Assembly: GCA_944321725.1 (NCBI GenBank)
Contig: CALUMI010000014.1
Coordinates: 1-59,823 of the forward strand
Reading direction: 5' to 3'
Source: an uncultured Muribaculaceae bacterium
GTDB taxonomy: Bacteria; Bacteroidota; Bacteroidia; Bacteroidales; Muribaculaceae
DNA: 59,823 nucleotides
This document shows, piece by piece, positions 8,809-16,898 of the stretch. Both the position numbers and the translations under genes were made by a program. Every line of letters starts with the position of its first letter. The first letter of the stretch is position 1. The notes beneath the pieces are model-generated. The model did not search any database. It was given only the letters and a program-made list of their open reading frames with translations, and had not been told where the DNA came from.

Positions 8809-9258
8809 ATGAAAGCTATGAAAAAATTGATGATTCTCTTAATAATGTTGGCCGGTTTGGTTGATGTCGCCGCGCAGTATAACGCGACCGTAGTGGAGTA
8901 CACACGGGATGTAATCACGATGCGCGCGACCGGTTATGGGCGGAAGGCCGCTAAAGCGTCGGACGATGCCGAGCTTTCGGCTATAAAGACTGTGCTTTTT
9001 GCCGGAACTTATGGCGCACAGTATCGCATACCTCTCATAAAAGAGGATCAGGCGGCTGTAGAAGCGGAGCATAATGACTTTTTTGAAAAATTGTATGGTG
9101 GCGGATATAAGAATTATATAGAGTCTTCGGTAGTTGCTGTGCCTTTCGGCAAGAATGCGGTGAAGAAGAAATGTATAGTGCTTGATGTGAGGATACGTGT
9201 CACGCAACTTAGAAGCTATCTTGAGAATAATGGAATAATAAGGAAATTCGGATTGTAA
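8809..9258 (+). CDS. Small exported protein of unknown function (CsgG-like operon, gene 3)
   Basis: A 149-residue protein with a signal peptide ending near DVAAQ and a compact mature domain of about 125 residues. The domain contains GYGRKAAKASDDAELSAIKT, a pattern like that of LPP20/FlgO-type proteins in which a helix rich in Ala and charged residues precedes beta strands. A second ATG at 8818 would give a tighter signal peptide (MKKLMILL). It follows the CsgG-like gene by 7 nt. I cannot name a function; the operon suggests a partner of the CsgG-like protein. Confidence 0.7.
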   Translation: MKAMKKLMILLIMLAGLVDVAAQYNATVVEYTRDVITMRATGYGRKAAKASDDAELSAIKTVLFAGTYGAQYRIPLIKEDQAAVEAEHNDFFEKLYGGGYKNYIESSVVAVPFGKNAVKKKCIVLDVRIRVTQLRSYLENNGIIRKFGL

Positions 9259-9267
9259 AAGTTGAGT

Positions 9268-10131
9268 ATGAAAAAGTATGTGATTTTATTGATGGCTGTC
9301 GTTTTGTCGTGCGCCGCATGGGGACAGACAGCAACGGTGCAGCCGAAAATAATGGTTATACCGTATACAAAACAGGGTGAGGACATATCTCAGGTATTGG
9401 AAAACGATGTTAACAAGCGTATCGTATTGACTAAGATACGCGAGGCATTTGACAACAGGGGATTTACCACTGTTGATTTTACTGCGAAGCTCAAATCTTT
9501 GTCGAGAACAGAGGGATTGTCGCAAGGCAGTCAGTCGGACTTGAAATCGATGATTATCCAACAGTCGGGAGCGGATATTTATGTGGAAGCGGAAATGGAC
9601 ATAGTGCTTTCGGAAAGCGGCAACAGTGTGCGGACAATACTTACGGCCTACGATGTGTCGACAGGCGGCTCTTTGTCAAACAAGGTGGGCGACAGTGGAA
9701 AGTTCTATACCGACGACATTGGAAAACTTGCCTCCAAAGCAGTTGAAAAGATAGCTGACGAGTTTTTGGATGTCATACAAATGAAGTTTACCGACATAGT
9801 TGAAAACGGGCGTTCTATAATCGTTGACTTGGGATTTGAGCCGGAGTCGGAGCTTTCTATGTTCTCGGAAGTTGGGAGTGAAGGACTGACATTGTCCGAC
9901 GAGATAGAATTGTGGATGAGCGAGCACGCTTATAAGAACAATTACCATATACAGGGCACAACTGATAAGAAAATGATTTTCGACGATGTGCGCATTCCTC
10001 TGAAAGAAGAAAACGGAAATAATTACAACATCAACCGCTTCGGGCTTGAGTTCCTGAAATTCGCAAGAGGACTCGGATTGCAGATAAACCGTTCTACTGC
10101 AGGTAACACGCTTGTCATCACGTTCAGATAA
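9268..10131 (+). CDS. Exported protein, probable DUF6175-type (CsgG-like operon, gene 4)
   Basis: A 287-residue product with a signal peptide ending at AAWGQ. The mature part starts PKIMVIPYTKQGEDI, followed by alternating helices and strands, including LSQGSQSDLKSMIIQQSGADIYVEAEMD-type segments (about residues 80-110) that echo the nucleotide-binding-like fold of CsgG/TolB-N domains. I recall such proteins in Bacteroidales as DUF6175, but this assignment is from memory and unverified. The ATG at 9268 is chosen over the upstream TTG at 9262. It lies 9 nt after the preceding gene. Confidence 0.65.
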   Translation: MKKYVILLMAVVLSCAAWGQTATVQPKIMVIPYTKQGEDISQVLENDVNKRIVLTKIREAFDNRGFTTVDFTAKLKSLSRTEGLSQGSQSDLKSMIIQQSGADIYVEAEMDIVLSESGNSVRTILTAYDVSTGGSLSNKVGDSGKFYTDDIGKLASKAVEKIADEFLDVIQMKFTDIVENGRSIIVDLGFEPESELSMFSEVGSEGLTLSDEIELWMSEHAYKNNYHIQGTTDKKMIFDDVRIPLKEENGNNYNINRFGLEFLKFARGLGLQINRSTAGNTLVITFR

Positions 10132-10134
10132 AAT

Positions 10135-11082
10135 ATGGTTATGAAAAATTGTATTTTATTTTTAGTGTCACTGATTTGTTTGTTGCCTGCAAGGGCGCAA
10201 AATGGCAATATTGCTATGGCAGTGGCTGTGCCGGCTGATTCTCGTATAGAGAGCAATGTGAGGTCGATTCTTAAGAACAAGTTGTTGCGGATGGTTTCGG
10301 CATACGGTATATCGGGTACGGAATATGGGGCTTTGGCGATGATTCCTGAAGTGGATGTGGTGAATCAGAATGTTGTCAGTGGCGGAATGAGGAACATCAC
10401 ATCTGTAGAGTTGAGCCTGACTGTAAAGGTAGAAAATATAATCACCAAAACTGTGTTTGCGGCGGTTGAGATTCCTGTCAGAGGTGACGGCTATTCTGAG
10501 GCTGACGCCATACGCTCGGCAATCAATAAGGTGAATGTGTCGTCAGCCGAATGTAAAGCTTTTGTGGAAACTGCAAAATCTAAGATTTATGATTATTACA
10601 GCACTAACACCGAAACTTTGATAACTAAAGCTAACATGCTTGCCTCACGACAATTATCCGATGAGGCTCTTGCCTTGCTTTCTACTTATCCGGAGTCGTT
10701 GCCGGGCTATGCAAAGATTTCGGAAACAATGACCGACATATTCAATAAGAGCCTTACCCGTTATTGCAGCCAAATAATGCTTTCGGCTCAAGCAGCTTAT
10801 TCTCAGCGAGATTACACAAAAGCGGCTGAGCTTGCTGCCATGATTGATCCTGAGAGCAGTTGTGCGCAGGATGCGGAGTCGATGCTTTTGTCGATTAAGG
10901 ACATTAACGAAGAACTGTATGAGGAGAAAGTGGCTATGGAAAAGAAGATGTATGATGATATGGTGGAGATGGGAAAGGCGCAGATAAAATCTGACGAGCG
11001 AGTGCAAATGGCGCAAATCAATGCTTCGAGGGATATAGCCAAAGCATATTATCAGCGTCAACCGAATTATATCTTTTTGTGA
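10135..11082 (+). CDS. Exported protein with LPP20/FlgO-like and helical domains (CsgG-like operon, gene 5)
   Basis: A 315-residue protein with a signal peptide ending at ARAQ. Residues about 25-150 look like a beta/alpha domain with repeated strands. Residues 160-250 are TPR-like helices (ASRQLSDEALALLSTYP, AYSQRDYTKAAELAAMI). A charged coiled coil follows (about residues 255-305). The second ATG at 10141 gives an equally good signal peptide. It is the last gene of the operon, 3 nt after the fourth, and is followed by a strong terminator at 11127-11164. Function unknown; the helical repeats suggest a scaffold. Confidence 0.7.
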   Translation: MVMKNCILFLVSLICLLPARAQNGNIAMAVAVPADSRIESNVRSILKNKLLRMVSAYGISGTEYGALAMIPEVDVVNQNVVSGGMRNITSVELSLTVKVENIITKTVFAAVEIPVRGDGYSEADAIRSAINKVNVSSAECKAFVETAKSKIYDYYSTNTETLITKANMLASRQLSDEALALLSTYPESLPGYAKISETMTDIFNKSLTRYCSQIMLSAQAAYSQRDYTKAAELAAMIDPESSCAQDAESMLLSIKDINEELYEEKVAMEKKMYDDMVEMGKAQIKSDERVQMAQINASRDIAKAYYQRQPNYIFL

Positions 11083-11126
11083 TGTAGTGCCGCTTTATTT
11101 GTTGTTTCAGGCAAAATACGGTTATG

Positions 11127-11164
11127 TGATAAGTGTGCACATCCATGCGCACTTATCATTTTTT
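11127..11164 (+). terminator. rho-independent terminator of the CsgG-like operon
   Basis: A 12-bp stem (11127-11138 with 11147-11158, one G-U pair) is followed directly by T6. It lies 44 nt after the last stop codon and closes the five-gene operon. Confidence 0.85.
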
Positions 11165-11207
11165 GCGGGCTTGTGTGGGCAAGTGTGGGGGATTAGGAAA
11201 TTATTGC

Positions 11208-11215
11208 TAATTTTG
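11208..11215 (+). promoter_or_regulatory. -7 box of the glnS promoter
   Basis: TAATTTTG (11208-11215) matches the Bacteroidetes -7 consensus, 42 nt before the glnS ATG and just after a terminator. No convincing -33 TTTG is visible. Confidence 0.5.
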
Positions 11216-11256
11216 TGCTTTGATTCATTGATTGTTGACTTAAAAGTTAGAAAAAC

Positions 11257-12966
11257 ATGTCAGAGAACGAAAATAAGGAATTGATGCCGGAGAAAGAGGG
11301 CGGATTGAATTTCGTGGAGCAGATTGTTGCCGATGATTTGAAAGCCGGTAAGAACGGGGGACGTCTTAGCACCCGTTTTCCGCCGGAGCCTAACGGCTAT
11401 CTGCATATCGGCCATGCCAAAGCTATTTGCATGGATTTCGGAGTGGCCGAGAAATTCGGGGGAACTTGCAATCTCCGTTTCGATGACACGAATCCCGTGA
11501 AGGAGGATGTGGAATATGTGGATTCCATAAGGGAGGACATCCATTGGCTCGGTTTCGACTGGGGCGACAGAGAATATTATGCGTCCGACTATTTTCCACA
11601 GCTTTACGACCTTGCTTTGCGCATGATAAAGGAAGGCAAGGCCTACGTTGACGAGCAAACTTCCGAGCAGATTGCCGAGCAGAAGGGCACGCCGACACAG
11701 CCGGGCGTCGAAAGCCCTTACCGCAACCGTCCGATAGCGGAGAATCTTGACCTTTTCCAACGCATGAATGCCGGAGAATTTGAGGAGGGCAGCATGGTGT
11801 TGCGCGCAAAAATCGACATGGCGTCGTCAAACATGCATTTCCGCGACCCTATCATGTATCGCATAATCAAGCACTCGCATCATCGCACAGGTGATAAATG
11901 GAAAGTCTATCCCATGTATGATTTCGCGCACGGGCAGTCGGATTATTTTGAGGGCGTGACGCACTCTATCTGTACGCTTGAGTTTGTGCCTCATCGTCCG
12001 CTGTATGAGTATTTTGTAAAAGAGCTTGCCGATGACAGCTACTGTCCGCGCCAGATAGAATTCAACCGTTTGAACCTTACATACACTGTTCTCAGCAAGC
12101 GGAAATTGCTTCAGCTTGTGAAAGAGGGGCTTGTAGACGGTTGGGACGATCCACGTATGCCGACTATATCGGGATTGCGCCGTCGCGGATACACGCCTGA
12201 GTCAATCAAATCGTTTATCAACCGTATAGGCTACACCAAGTATGAGGCTGTCAACGACATCTCGTTGTTGGAATACAGCATAAGGGAGGACTTGAACAAG
12301 CGTGCCACACGTGTGTGCGCGGTGATTGACCCCGTAAAAGTGGTTATTTCCAACTATCCGGAGGATTTGACCGAATACATGGAAATGGAGAATAATCCGG
12401 AAGACCCGGAAAGCGGTACCCACAAAATGCCGTTCAGCCGCGAAATCTATATAGAGCGTGATGACTTTATGGAAAATCCGCCTAAAAAGTTCTTCCGTAT
12501 GACTCCGGGTGGCGAAGTGCGTCTTAAAGGAGCGTATATTGTCAAGTGTACGGGCTGCAAAAAGGATGCCGATGGCAATGTGGAGGAAATTTATTGCGAA
12601 TACGACCCTGACACCAAGAGCGGAATGCCGGGCAGTATGCGCAAGGTGAAAGGCACGTTGCATTGGGTGTCGGCGCGCCATTGCGCGGATGCCGAAGTGC
12701 GCCTCTATGACCGGCTATTCAATGTGGAGAATGCGTCGGAGGTGAAAGACCGCGATTTTCATGAGTTGCTTAATCCGGATTCGATGAAAGTGGTGGAACA
12801 CGCCAAGATTGAGCCTTTCCTTGCGGAAAATGCCAAGCCGGGCGACCATTTCCAATTCCAGAGGATAGGTTACTTCACTCCCGACAAGAAAGATTCCAAG
12901 CCCGGTAAATTGGTTTTCAACCGGACGATAACGTTGAAAGACAGTTGGCAGAAAATTAATAAGTGA
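11257..12966 (+). CDS. glnS: Glutaminyl-tRNA synthetase
   Basis: A 569-residue class Ic aminoacyl-tRNA synthetase charging tRNA-Gln. The N-terminal catalytic Rossmann fold has RFPPEPNGYLHIGHAKA with the HIGH signature near residue 49, and DDTNP near residue 80. The second ATP-binding motif is VLSKRKL near residue 277, the usual GlnRS variant of KMSKS. The C-terminal half is the two beta-barrel anticodon-binding domain. ATG 11257 gives normal length. Presence of GlnRS implies direct Gln-tRNA charging rather than sole reliance on GatCAB. Monocistronic, between two terminators. Confidence 0.97.
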   Translation: MSENENKELMPEKEGGLNFVEQIVADDLKAGKNGGRLSTRFPPEPNGYLHIGHAKAICMDFGVAEKFGGTCNLRFDDTNPVKEDVEYVDSIREDIHWLGFDWGDREYYASDYFPQLYDLALRMIKEGKAYVDEQTSEQIAEQKGTPTQPGVESPYRNRPIAENLDLFQRMNAGEFEEGSMVLRAKIDMASSNMHFRDPIMYRIIKHSHHRTGDKWKVYPMYDFAHGQSDYFEGVTHSICTLEFVPHRPLYEYFVKELADDSYCPRQIEFNRLNLTYTVLSKRKLLQLVKEGLVDGWDDPRMPTISGLRRRGYTPESIKSFINRIGYTKYEAVNDISLLEYSIREDLNKRATRVCAVIDPVKVVISNYPEDLTEYMEMENNPEDPESGTHKMPFSREIYIERDDFMENPPKKFFRMTPGGEVRLKGAYIVKCTGCKKDADGNVEEIYCEYDPDTKSGMPGSMRKVKGTLHWVSARHCADAEVRLYDRLFNVENASEVKDRDFHELLNPDSMKVVEHAKIEPFLAENAKPGDHFQFQRIGYFTPDKKDSKPGKLVFNRTITLKDSWQKINK

Positions 12967-12981
12967 AAAAAGTCAAAAGTG

Positions 12982-13033
12982 AAAAGTTGAAAGTGGAAGA
13001 ATAAATAATTTTCTCTTTCCGCTTTCAACTTTT
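12982..13033 (+). terminator. rho-independent terminator after glnS
   Basis: A stem of about 17 bp pairs 12982-12998 with 13017-13033, with a single mismatch, followed by T-rich sequence. It starts 16 nt after the glnS stop. Confidence 0.75.
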
Positions 13034-13054
13034 TGTTTGCATATAGAGCTTCCT

Positions 13055-13651
13055 ATGGATACTTACAAAACTTTAGAGCAAGCCGGAGAGGGGATTTATA
13101 AAGAAAAGATGAGCAAATTTCTCTCATTTGCCCATCCTGTTAGTTCTGCCGACGAGGCGAAAGACATAGTGAAGAAATACCAAAAAGAATATTTTGACGC
13201 GCGGCATGTGTGCTGGGCCTATATGATAGGGACAGCCCGCACGGAGTTCATGTCGAACGACAACGGGGAGCCTTCCGGTACGGCCGGGAAGCCCATATTG
13301 GGGCAGATTAACTCGTTTGGGCTTACTAATGTGGTTATTGTTGTAGTGCGTTATTTCGGAGGGATAAAGCTCGGTACGTCAGGGCTGATTGTAGCTTACA
13401 GGGAAGCCGCTGCGGAGGCCATACGCAACAGTGTGATAATTGAGTGCCATGAGCAGGCGTCTGTGGAGTTTACTTTTCCTTATATCGTGATGAACGATGT
13501 CATGAAAATAGTCAAGAGCAGCGACGCGCAGATTGCTGAGCAGCTTTTTGACAACGCTTGCCAAATGAGGCTTTCCATAAGAGCCGACTATATGGATGAT
13601 TTGCGGAAGCGGCTGAGTGGGGTGGACGGCCTTACATTTTGTGAAAGTTAG
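13055..13651 (+). CDS. YigZ/IMPACT family protein
   Basis: A 198-residue protein of the YigZ (UPF0029/IMPACT) family, cytoplasmic and of poorly defined function. In eukaryotes, IMPACT relatives affect translational control. The N-terminal domain has the family signature: ARHVCWAYMIG near residue 54, DNGEPSGTAGKPIL near residue 71, and VRYFGGIKLGTSGL near residue 97. The C-terminal part is the small EF-G-like domain (about residues 130-198). ATG 13055 is chosen over the upstream TTG at 13037, which lies on the terminator. Its stop codon overlaps that of the convergent sigma factor by 4 nt. Confidence 0.9.
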   Translation: MDTYKTLEQAGEGIYKEKMSKFLSFAHPVSSADEAKDIVKKYQKEYFDARHVCWAYMIGTARTEFMSNDNGEPSGTAGKPILGQINSFGLTNVVIVVVRYFGGIKLGTSGLIVAYREAAAEAIRNSVIIECHEQASVEFTFPYIVMNDVMKIVKSSDAQIAEQLFDNACQMRLSIRADYMDDLRKRLSGVDGLTFCES

Positions 13652-14154
13652 CGGAAATCCGCAAGTATGTTTTGCAGCTTCTTTCTTGCGAAAAAAATAC
13701 GGCTTTTGACTGTACCCAACGGTATCCCCATTTCGGTGGCTATTTCCTCATACTTATATCCGTCGGCATACATGCTGAACGGTTTACGGTACTCGTCGGG
13801 AAATTCAGCGATTATGCGTCTTATCTCAGTGGCGTTGTATGAGCTTTCCGGAGATTCGAATCCGGAATCTTGGGGCAGACTCAGGTGGTAGAGGTTGTCG
13901 GTAGTGTCGATAATAGTCTGGCTTCGGATTATGCGCCGGTAGTTGTTGATGAATATGTTGCGCATTATTGTGAATACCCAACCTTTGAAGTTGGTGTTCT
14001 CCGTATATTTTTCTTTGTTGTCGAGCGCTTTAAGCATCGTTTCCTGCGTAAGGTCGTCAGCTTCTTCCTTATTGGCCGTGAGCGATAGGGCAAAGTTGCT
14101 CATATTGTTTTGCAGGGCTATAAGCCTGTCGTGAAATTTGCTGTCGGGTTTCAT
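13648..14154 (-). CDS. ECF-type RNA polymerase sigma factor
   Basis: A 168-residue sigma-70 family factor of the extracytoplasmic type. Region 2 (about residues 15-80) has DDLTQETMLKALDN and FKGWVFTIMRNIFINNYRR. Region 4 (about residues 110-165) carries the helix-turn-helix YKYEEIATEMGIPLGTVKSRIFFARKKL. Typical ECF length, with no extra C-terminal domain. No anti-sigma gene is adjacent. The divergent neighbour is a head-GIN protein gene, a possible target. The 185-nt shared upstream region contains a perfect palindrome at 14171-14185. Confidence 0.93.
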   Translation of the reverse strand: MKPDSKFHDRLIALQNNMSNFALSLTANKEEADDLTQETMLKALDNKEKYTENTNFKGWVFTIMRNIFINNYRRIIRSQTIIDTTDNLYHLSLPQDSGFESPESSYNATEIRRIIAEFPDEYRKPFSMYADGYKYEEIATEMGIPLGTVKSRIFFARKKLQNILADFR

Positions 14155-14170
14155 TGTTTTCTAATCTGAA

Positions 14171-14185
14171 TTGTAATTATTACAA
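14171..14185. promoter_or_regulatory. 15-bp perfect palindrome in the divergent promoter region
   Basis: TTGTAAT-T-ATTACAA lies 17 nt upstream of the sigma factor start, in the gap shared with the head-GIN gene. Its position suits an operator. A partial second copy (TTACAATAA) follows at once. Confidence 0.35.
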
Positions 14186-14305
14186 AATTACAATAATTTC
14201 ATTGATTGACAAAATTCGTTTCTTCTTTTAACGACAAAAAATATGCCATTTTATTTTTTATTGGAATATGTATAAGTATTTTATGGTTTTATTTTCAATT
14301 TATAG

Positions 14306-14313
14306 TATATTTG
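14306..14313 (+). promoter_or_regulatory. -7 box for the head-GIN gene
   Basis: TATATTTG (14306-14313) matches the Bacteroidetes -7 consensus, 27 nt before the ATG. A clear -33 TTTG is absent, so it may depend on an activator or on another sigma factor. Confidence 0.45.
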
Positions 14314-14339
14314 GGACATGATAATAAAATTTTAAATCT

Positions 14340-15341
14340 ATGAATAGACTAATTTCAAGCACTTTGTTGGTCTTTGTGTTGGCTGTATGCGCTAACGCGG
14401 CTGTCAGAACGGTAAATGTCGGCAAGTTTGATGCATTGACTCTTTGCAGCTATGTGAATGTGGTATTCAAACAGCAAGAAGGAAACAGTAGCGTCACAAT
14501 CGAAGGCAAAAGCAACGAATTGGTTGAGGATGTTGCTGTTGAGGAGAAAAATGGCACGCTTATAATCGACACAAAAAATGAAAAATGGAAAAATGAGGGT
14601 AATTATAATTCCAAAAGAGAGGAAGTGACGGTTACAGTCGTAAGTCCGCAAATCAGCAATGTAAAGCTAAACGGCTCGGGAAATTTCACGGCTGACAAAA
14701 TTGCAGCGACTAACTTGAATTTAAAACTTAACGGCTCCGGTAATATCTCGGTAACAGCTGTCGACGCTCAGTCTGCGGTGATGAAATTAAATGGTTCGGG
14801 CGCTATGTACATTGGCTCTTTGAAATCGACCAACGCATTCGCCAAGCTAAATGGCAGCGGTGATTTCTATGTCGGTAGTATTGATGCTTCGTCTGCAAAT
14901 GTGAAGTTGAACGGTTCAGGTGATTTGAATGTTGGCGCAGTTAAAGCGGCGAATGCCGAAATGAAGAATAATGGCGCAAGCAATATCTCGGTTGGTGAAT
15001 GCGACGCAAATGCCGTTACGGTTATTGTGAATTCTTCCGGTGATTCCAAAATCGGCAATATAACTGCAACAAATGTTGCCGCGCATTTGAAAGGTTCAGG
15101 CGATATTACTCTTACAGGCAAAGCGGATACTGCCGATTTGGAATTGGAGCAATCGGGCAAGTTGGATGCCGGCAAGATGGTCTGCCGCGTAGTTGAAGCT
15201 GCTGTGGATGGTACCGGCAGCATTTATTGCCACGCTTCCGAGTCGGTTAAGGCTGATGCGTCCGGAGATGGCAATATATATGTCGAGGGAAATCCCGGAC
15301 ATGCGGAAGGTAAGAATATTAAAATGCTAAATGAGAAATGA
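14340..15341 (+). CDS. Exported head-GIN domain (DUF2807-type) beta-repeat protein
   Basis: A 333-residue protein with a signal peptide (about residues 1-20, CANAA). A putative auto-transporter adhesin head-GIN domain follows. From about residue 105 the protein is built of short repeats of roughly 21 residues carrying the core LNGSG (at least five clear copies, then degenerate KGSGD, SSGD and DGTGS forms). This pattern predicts a right-handed beta-helix or solenoid. It is probably periplasmic or surface exposed; function unknown, though such genes often sit next to regulators. Its 3' end overlaps the following lipoprotein start by 4 nt (ATGA), so the two are translationally coupled. Confidence 0.85.
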   Translation: MNRLISSTLLVFVLAVCANAAVRTVNVGKFDALTLCSYVNVVFKQQEGNSSVTIEGKSNELVEDVAVEEKNGTLIIDTKNEKWKNEGNYNSKREEVTVTVVSPQISNVKLNGSGNFTADKIAATNLNLKLNGSGNISVTAVDAQSAVMKLNGSGAMYIGSLKSTNAFAKLNGSGDFYVGSIDASSANVKLNGSGDLNVGAVKAANAEMKNNGASNISVGECDANAVTVIVNSSGDSKIGNITATNVAAHLKGSGDITLTGKADTADLELEQSGKLDAGKMVCRVVEAAVDGTGSIYCHASESVKADASGDGNIYVEGNPGHAEGKNIKMLNEK

Positions 15342-15856
15342 TTAGACAGATAGTGCTGATTGCCGCCTGCACAGTCTTGTTGCAGGGTTGCAGGACAACG
15401 GAAGAAAATTATCGGTCATCATACGAAATCGCTACCGAGAAACTTCGTGCCGACGAAACAGGCGGTTTGGATCGTGACACGTACAATAAAATCATCGAGC
15501 AACAACGCCCGAAAATTTCGGTTGTCGGGGAGGATTCTGTCCCGTTGGTTAATGGTTATGCGTGGCAATTCTATGGCAAGGAATATCCGTTGTGCAAGTA
15601 TAATGTGGTAGTCGGGGCAATGAAACAGCAGTTCAACGCAAAAGCGTTCTGCGACCGGCTTCGGCAGGCAGGCTGCGAGTCATACGTGATAACCGACCGC
15701 GATAAGAACTATTTCGTGGTCGCCGCCGGATTCAACGACAAGCAGAAAGCCGCCGACTATCTCAACTCTATAGGCACGCACATACCATTCAAGCTGCCAA
15801 TCGACCAGCCCTACATCTACGACACCACCCGCATCTACGTCAAACCCTCCAAATAA
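15338..15856 (+). CDS. SPOR-domain lipoprotein
   Basis: A 172-residue lipoprotein: the signal peptide ends in a lipobox LQGC with the lipidated cysteine at residue 18. A short helical linker follows. The C-terminal SPOR-like domain (about residues 88-155) carries YNVVVGAMKQQFNAKAFCDRL and NYFVVAAGFNDKQKAADYL, the two repeats of the RNP-like fold that binds denuded peptidoglycan. Likely outer-membrane anchored. It overlaps the head-GIN gene, so the two are cotranscribed. Confidence 0.85.
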   Translation: MIRQIVLIAACTVLLQGCRTTEENYRSSYEIATEKLRADETGGLDRDTYNKIIEQQRPKISVVGEDSVPLVNGYAWQFYGKEYPLCKYNVVVGAMKQQFNAKAFCDRLRQAGCESYVITDRDKNYFVVAAGFNDKQKAADYLNSIGTHIPFKLPIDQPYIYDTTRIYVKPSK

Positions 15857-15946
15857 AATACATCAATAATAAGGGTATGCCAAAATTCAATTTTTGAAAA
15901 AGATGAGCTTCTAATTTGAAATTAGAACACCATAAAAAGCAAAACA

Positions 15947-15991
15947 AAGGGCTGCATCATTGCTCAAAAACAGAGCTTAATACAGCCTTTA
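15947..15991 (+). terminator. terminator-like hairpin after the SPOR gene
   Basis: AAAGGGCTG (15947-15955) pairs with CAGCCTTT (15984-15991), with an inner GCTC/GAGC stem. A second small hairpin, TTCTAATTT/AAATTAGAA, lies just upstream (15910-15928). No long T-tract follows, so efficiency is uncertain. Confidence 0.5.
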
Positions 15992-16029
15992 CACGTTATA
16001 AATACATGATTGTCAATGTTATATAATTT

Positions 16030-16412
16030 ATTATTGCTGTCCGCTAAAAATATGGAGATTCGGTTTATGGGGTGTAATGCGCAGCCGCAGATGAAGCAGC
16101 CCCGTGGGGGCTGTTGCCGCGTAACCCGCTGCCTTGGCGGTGGGTAGGTGCTGTCAAAGGAATCGGCCTCGTAGAGGTCGCGCTCGAAGCAACTATGCTA
16201 TGGGTGCGACCTCCATGAGGCCGTGTTGAGGTTAGGGATGTCTCTCCCCAAGCTGCGCTCTGCCACGGCTCCGCTTGCATGGGGTTACAATTCAGGAGCC
16301 TCCACGAGGCTCTCTTATCCACAAGGCAAGCCCGCTTCACGCAGAGGATAGTAAACCTCTTTGAATGAATATATTGCAACTATTCCCTGATTTTTTAGCG
16401 GACACCAATAAT
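16030..16412. mobile_element. MITE-like element with ~20-bp terminal inverted repeats
   Basis: The ends are inverted copies of one another: ATTATTGCTGTCCGCTAAAAA at 16030-16050 and its complement at 16392-16412, with one mismatch. The core motif is TGTCCGCTAAAAA. The 383-bp interior has no credible gene. It is GC-richer than its surroundings and full of short hairpins: CAGCCCC/GGGGGCTG 16097-16113, CGGCCTC/GAGGTCG 16164-16180, its inverted copy at 16206-16223, and GAGCCTC/GAGGCTC 16296-16312. This looks like a non-autonomous transposon or repeat cassette. No transposase is in the window, and target duplications cannot be separated from the repeats themselves. Confidence 0.65.
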
Positions 16413-16898
16413 TTAATAGATTACTTCTACTAAATGCCCATTTTTAAAAGTCATCTTGGATGGTACACCCATTCTTTTAGCCAGATCAGTCAGTCTAATG
16501 GATGATCCTGTCAACAATCCGTATATCGCATTTAATTCATTCAGCTGTCCGGCATTTCCTGTCTTAAACATTGTTTCACTTAGTTTTCTTTCTGAAAGTG
16601 TCCAAACTTCAATGTCATTGCCAGTAGAAACCTTTTTGCGTATATCAAACATGTCTTTTGGATATAATTCTTCGTTGACAATTTCCGGACTCATGCCTAA
16701 TAATAATTTTCTTTCAAATATGGCTTCGCCGTATTTTTGACCATATTTCGCTATTAGCTTACGCTTCTGCGCACTTTGCTCTTTTTGTTCACCCGACTTG
16801 TTTTCATTCTGTCCATTAGGTGCTTTTTCTGCTGCCAATACAGATGAACAACACAACAATATTGCGATTAAGACTGAAGTTATTTTTGCTGTTTTCAT
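16413..16898 (-). CDS. Exported protein of unknown function
   Basis: A 161-residue protein with a signal peptide (MKTAKITSVLIAILLCC..., cleavage near LAAEK). A charged, Gln/Lys-rich linker (residues 25-45) leads to a mature domain with KYGQKYGEAIFERKLLLGM near residues 49-67. ATG 16898 is preferred to 16910 because it overlaps the stop of the upstream gene as ATGA, implying translational coupling. The stop codon abuts the MITE-like element. I do not recognise the family. Confidence 0.7.
   Translation of the reverse strand: MKTAKITSVLIAILLCCSSVLAAEKAPNGQNENKSGEQKEQSAQKRKLIAKYGQKYGEAIFERKLLLGMSPEIVNEELYPKDMFDIRKKVSTGNDIEVWTLSERKLSETMFKTGNAGQLNELNAIYGLLTGSSIRLTDLAKRMGVPSKMTFKNGHLVEVIY

Noticed and set aside
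14640..15290. CRISPR-like regular repeat inside the head-GIN gene
   Set aside because: The periodicity comes from coding LNGSG repeats with varied codons, not from identical DNA repeats with spacers; no CRISPR array is present in the window.
16065..16379. 104-codon open frame on the minus strand inside the MITE-like element
   Set aside because: The protein is low-complexity (Ser, Thr, Pro, His) and the DNA is a series of hairpins between terminal inverted repeats.
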